A stretch of DNA of 64,000 bases from Blastobasis lacticolella. Lineage: Eukaryota; Arthropoda; Insecta; Lepidoptera; Blastobasidae. The notes under the pieces are model-generated. The model was not told where the DNA came from, did not search any database, and saw only the letters and a program-made list of their open reading frames with translations. This document shows positions 63,701-64,000 of the stretch, one piece after another; within the stretch, counting starts at the first letter, position 1, and each line of letters begins with the position of its first letter. The stretch covers positions 1,488,001 to 1,552,000 of the forward strand of contig LR990065.1 in NCBI GenBank assembly GCA_905147135.1. Reading direction: 5' to 3'. The position numbers and the translations under genes were made by a program.

Positions 63701-63840
63701 GACTTCAATTACACAGGTACTTGAATTTCGCTCGATTCTCCGAGACCGCCTCATCCATGGGGCACTACGGTTGGCTGCTAGGCGAATGGAAGGCCACTCA
63801 CATCATGGAACCCCACGAAAAAGTATACGGCTACGGTTGA
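57378..63840 (+). CDS. Secreted protein with two Kazal-like Cys segments and a Lys-rich linker
   Basis: Join 57378-57723, 58217-58336, 59444-60112, 62543-62627, 63717-63840: 1344 nt, 447 residues, all phases consistent. Signal peptide ~1-32 (LPLLLVLLVV core). Segment 1 (~68-140): C.....C......CG....F......NSC.LFLSNMC then WIGTCEHY. Linker (~188-316): KAPANKAP, KNPAPKKPAPKKP and KEPKTKKTKEPK repeats. Segment 2 (~325-380): GHICPLRCPTDYKPIC ... FFSFINHCLGDIYYC, a Kazal-type spacing (C...CP....PIC...NHC). Then an acidic APPPDDPDQFED part and C-terminal LLGEWKATHIMEP. Possibly a protease inhibitor-like or matrix protein; the canonical Kazal pattern is incomplete in both segments, so inhibitory activity is uncertain. 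Confidence 0.75.
57757..58175 (+). mobile_element. SINE-2 full length with an inverted tail fragment in front
   Basis: 57822-58175 is complete: head GGTGGCGGAGTGATTAAGGT, B-box GTGTTCGAATCCG, body, and tail CATTAACGCCAAGATG. 57757-57800 is a minus-strand SINE-2 tail. The same junction appears inverted at 62335-62440. Confidence 0.8.
58217..58336 (+). CDS. Secreted protein exon 2
   Basis: (E)YHIAWIGTCEHYKYHKSLN ... GYDTIRHGKRRWKS. Acceptor TTCCTATTCCAG, donor GTAAAC; phase 1 in and out. GKRRW could be a processing site (inference). Confidence 0.75.
58837..59010 (+). mobile_element. Non-LTR retrotransposon C-terminal fragment
   Basis: GCACGAGCCGCTTTGGCTCC, then [15 protein letters not shown] followed by a stop and [20 protein letters not shown]; closely related to 50975-51215. 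Confidence 0.65.
59444..60112 (+). CDS. Secreted protein exon 3: Lys/Pro/Ala linker and second Cys segment
   Basis: ASYTTEAKYFFTDVTPYMRE, then the Lys-rich linker, then GHICPLRCPTDYKPIC and FINHCLGDIYYCLHSK. Start uncertain: in-phase acceptors exist at 59387, 59390 and 59444. Donor GTCTGT is weak, but the phase-1 join gives EFAPPPDD. The minus-strand frame rich in Ala/Gly/Phe here is a shadow. Confidence 0.7.
60173..60508 (+). mobile_element. SINE-2, full length
   Basis: Head CGGTGGCCGAGTTACGGTAT, CGACTCGCATGCGAGAGGTA, body ATCGTGATGAAACCTGTACA, tail GCGAGAGCGTAACCGGGACA. Confidence 0.8.
60598..60800 (-). mobile_element. Non-LTR retrotransposon C-terminus
   Basis: Minus frame MGRNSNRLGTQYPERHRDRP, KIRWRDDLLEFDRDWQ, YRGEAFAQQ: the RGRP..RW.DD......W....E.W...EAF.QQ ending of insect reverse transcriptases. 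Confidence 0.72.
60991..61296. mobile_element. hAT-like MITE with 8-bp target duplication
   Basis: Ends AGGGTTGCCAAC and GTTGGCAACCCT; ATATCAGC flanks both sides (60983-60990, 61297-61304). Interior AT-rich with repeated CTACTATAT. 306 bp, non-coding. Confidence 0.85.
61305..62140. other. Intron 3 of the secreted-protein gene, middle part
   Basis: Holds the repeat 61773-61855 (second copy of 5440-5555); otherwise AT-rich with no recognised content. Confidence 0.5.
62145..62500 (-). pseudogene. Inverted copy of the exon 1 end plus intron 1 start
   Basis: Minus strand from 62484: TGTGCGACAACCCTGGATTT-G then GTAAGG, matching the end of exon 1 and its donor, then the same intron sequence, the same composite SINE-2 junction (GCTATTACTTTGGATAATTT) and a SINE-2 body. 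About 350 bp of exon 1/intron 1 copied in reverse into intron 3. Confidence 0.78.
62543..62627 (+). CDS. Secreted protein exon 4
   Basis: (E)FAPPPDDPDQFEDIIVSSL, SWSFCGAS(R). Acceptor TCTGTTGCAG, donor GTGAGT; phase 1 in, 2 out. Confidence 0.75.
62628..63334. other. Intron 4, proximal part
   Basis: Includes 62820-63060, which shares CATTAAATATCTCTTTCAAT-like text with ~45510 (AATATCTCTTTCAATCGTC). No gene. Confidence 0.45.
63335..63592. mobile_element. MITE family 2, good copy
   Basis: Ends GGTAGAGCCCGTCTAATCTA and TTAGACTAGACGAGCTCTAC, nearly identical to 23473-23729. TTA on both sides (63331-63333, 63593-63595) may be a 3-bp target duplication. Confidence 0.82.
63717..63840 (+). CDS. Secreted protein exon 5, stop
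   Basis: (R)YLNFARFSETASSMGHYGW, LLGEWKATHIMEPHEKVYGY, G stop TGA. Acceptor AATTACACAG; phase 2 in. Confidence 0.78.
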
Positions 63841-64000
63841 TGCTGATGATGGCATGATGTTCTGATGTTCACGATTATTGTTAATCCCTGACCAAGAAAG
63901 GGGGTGTTAAATTTTGACGTTACCGTCAAGATCCCACTGAAAATCAGCGCTGCAGCAGTTGTTGTGGCTAATGCTGAGCTGGTGTCTTTTTTTGGCATCG

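Overview
The window looks like nuclear DNA of an insect, most probably a moth or butterfly. It is AT-rich and its genes are split by many introns. It is packed with tRNA-derived SINEs, short inverted-repeat DNA transposons (MITEs) and 5'-truncated non-LTR retrotransposon tails of the kind common in Lepidoptera. The organism is an inference; no single sequence proves it.

Layout. Positions 1-2640 are intergenic repeats. From 30062 down to 2800 (minus strand) runs a 13-exon gene for a ~1194-residue F-box/leucine-rich-repeat protein, a likely SCF ubiquitin-ligase substrate adaptor. All donor/acceptor phases agree and the joined length (3585 nt) is a multiple of three. Its 7.5-kb first intron holds, on the opposite strand, a 1.6-kb element at 25911-27520 with 28-bp terminal inverted repeats, a 7-8 bp target-site duplication and a THAP zinc-finger reading frame: a shortened P-element-like transposon. 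Between 32.9 and 34.5 kb there may be a small spliced gene for a 34-residue peptide.

From 35325 to 50457 (plus strand) lies a flavin amine oxidase of the polyamine/spermine oxidase type (463 or 461 residues). Its middle is encoded twice: by exons 6a+7a or by the single exon 6b. The two are homologous, and their splice phases forbid using both, so they look mutually exclusive. Intron 3 holds a 16-copy, 72-bp tandem array grown out of a SINE tRNA-like head. From 57378 to 63840 (plus) lies a five-exon gene for a secreted ~447-residue protein with two cysteine-rich, Kazal-like segments separated by a ~130-residue Lys/Pro/Ala-rich linker.

The genes do not form a functional cluster. The most unusual shared trait is that all three large genes carry partial copies of their own exons inside their introns, usually one half of an exon together with its splice site. 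In the F-box gene (intron 10) and the oxidase (intron 3) the arrangement is the same: full exon, 3'-half copy of it, 5'-half copy of the next exon, full next exon. The remaining space is nested mobile elements, several with target-site duplications readable directly.
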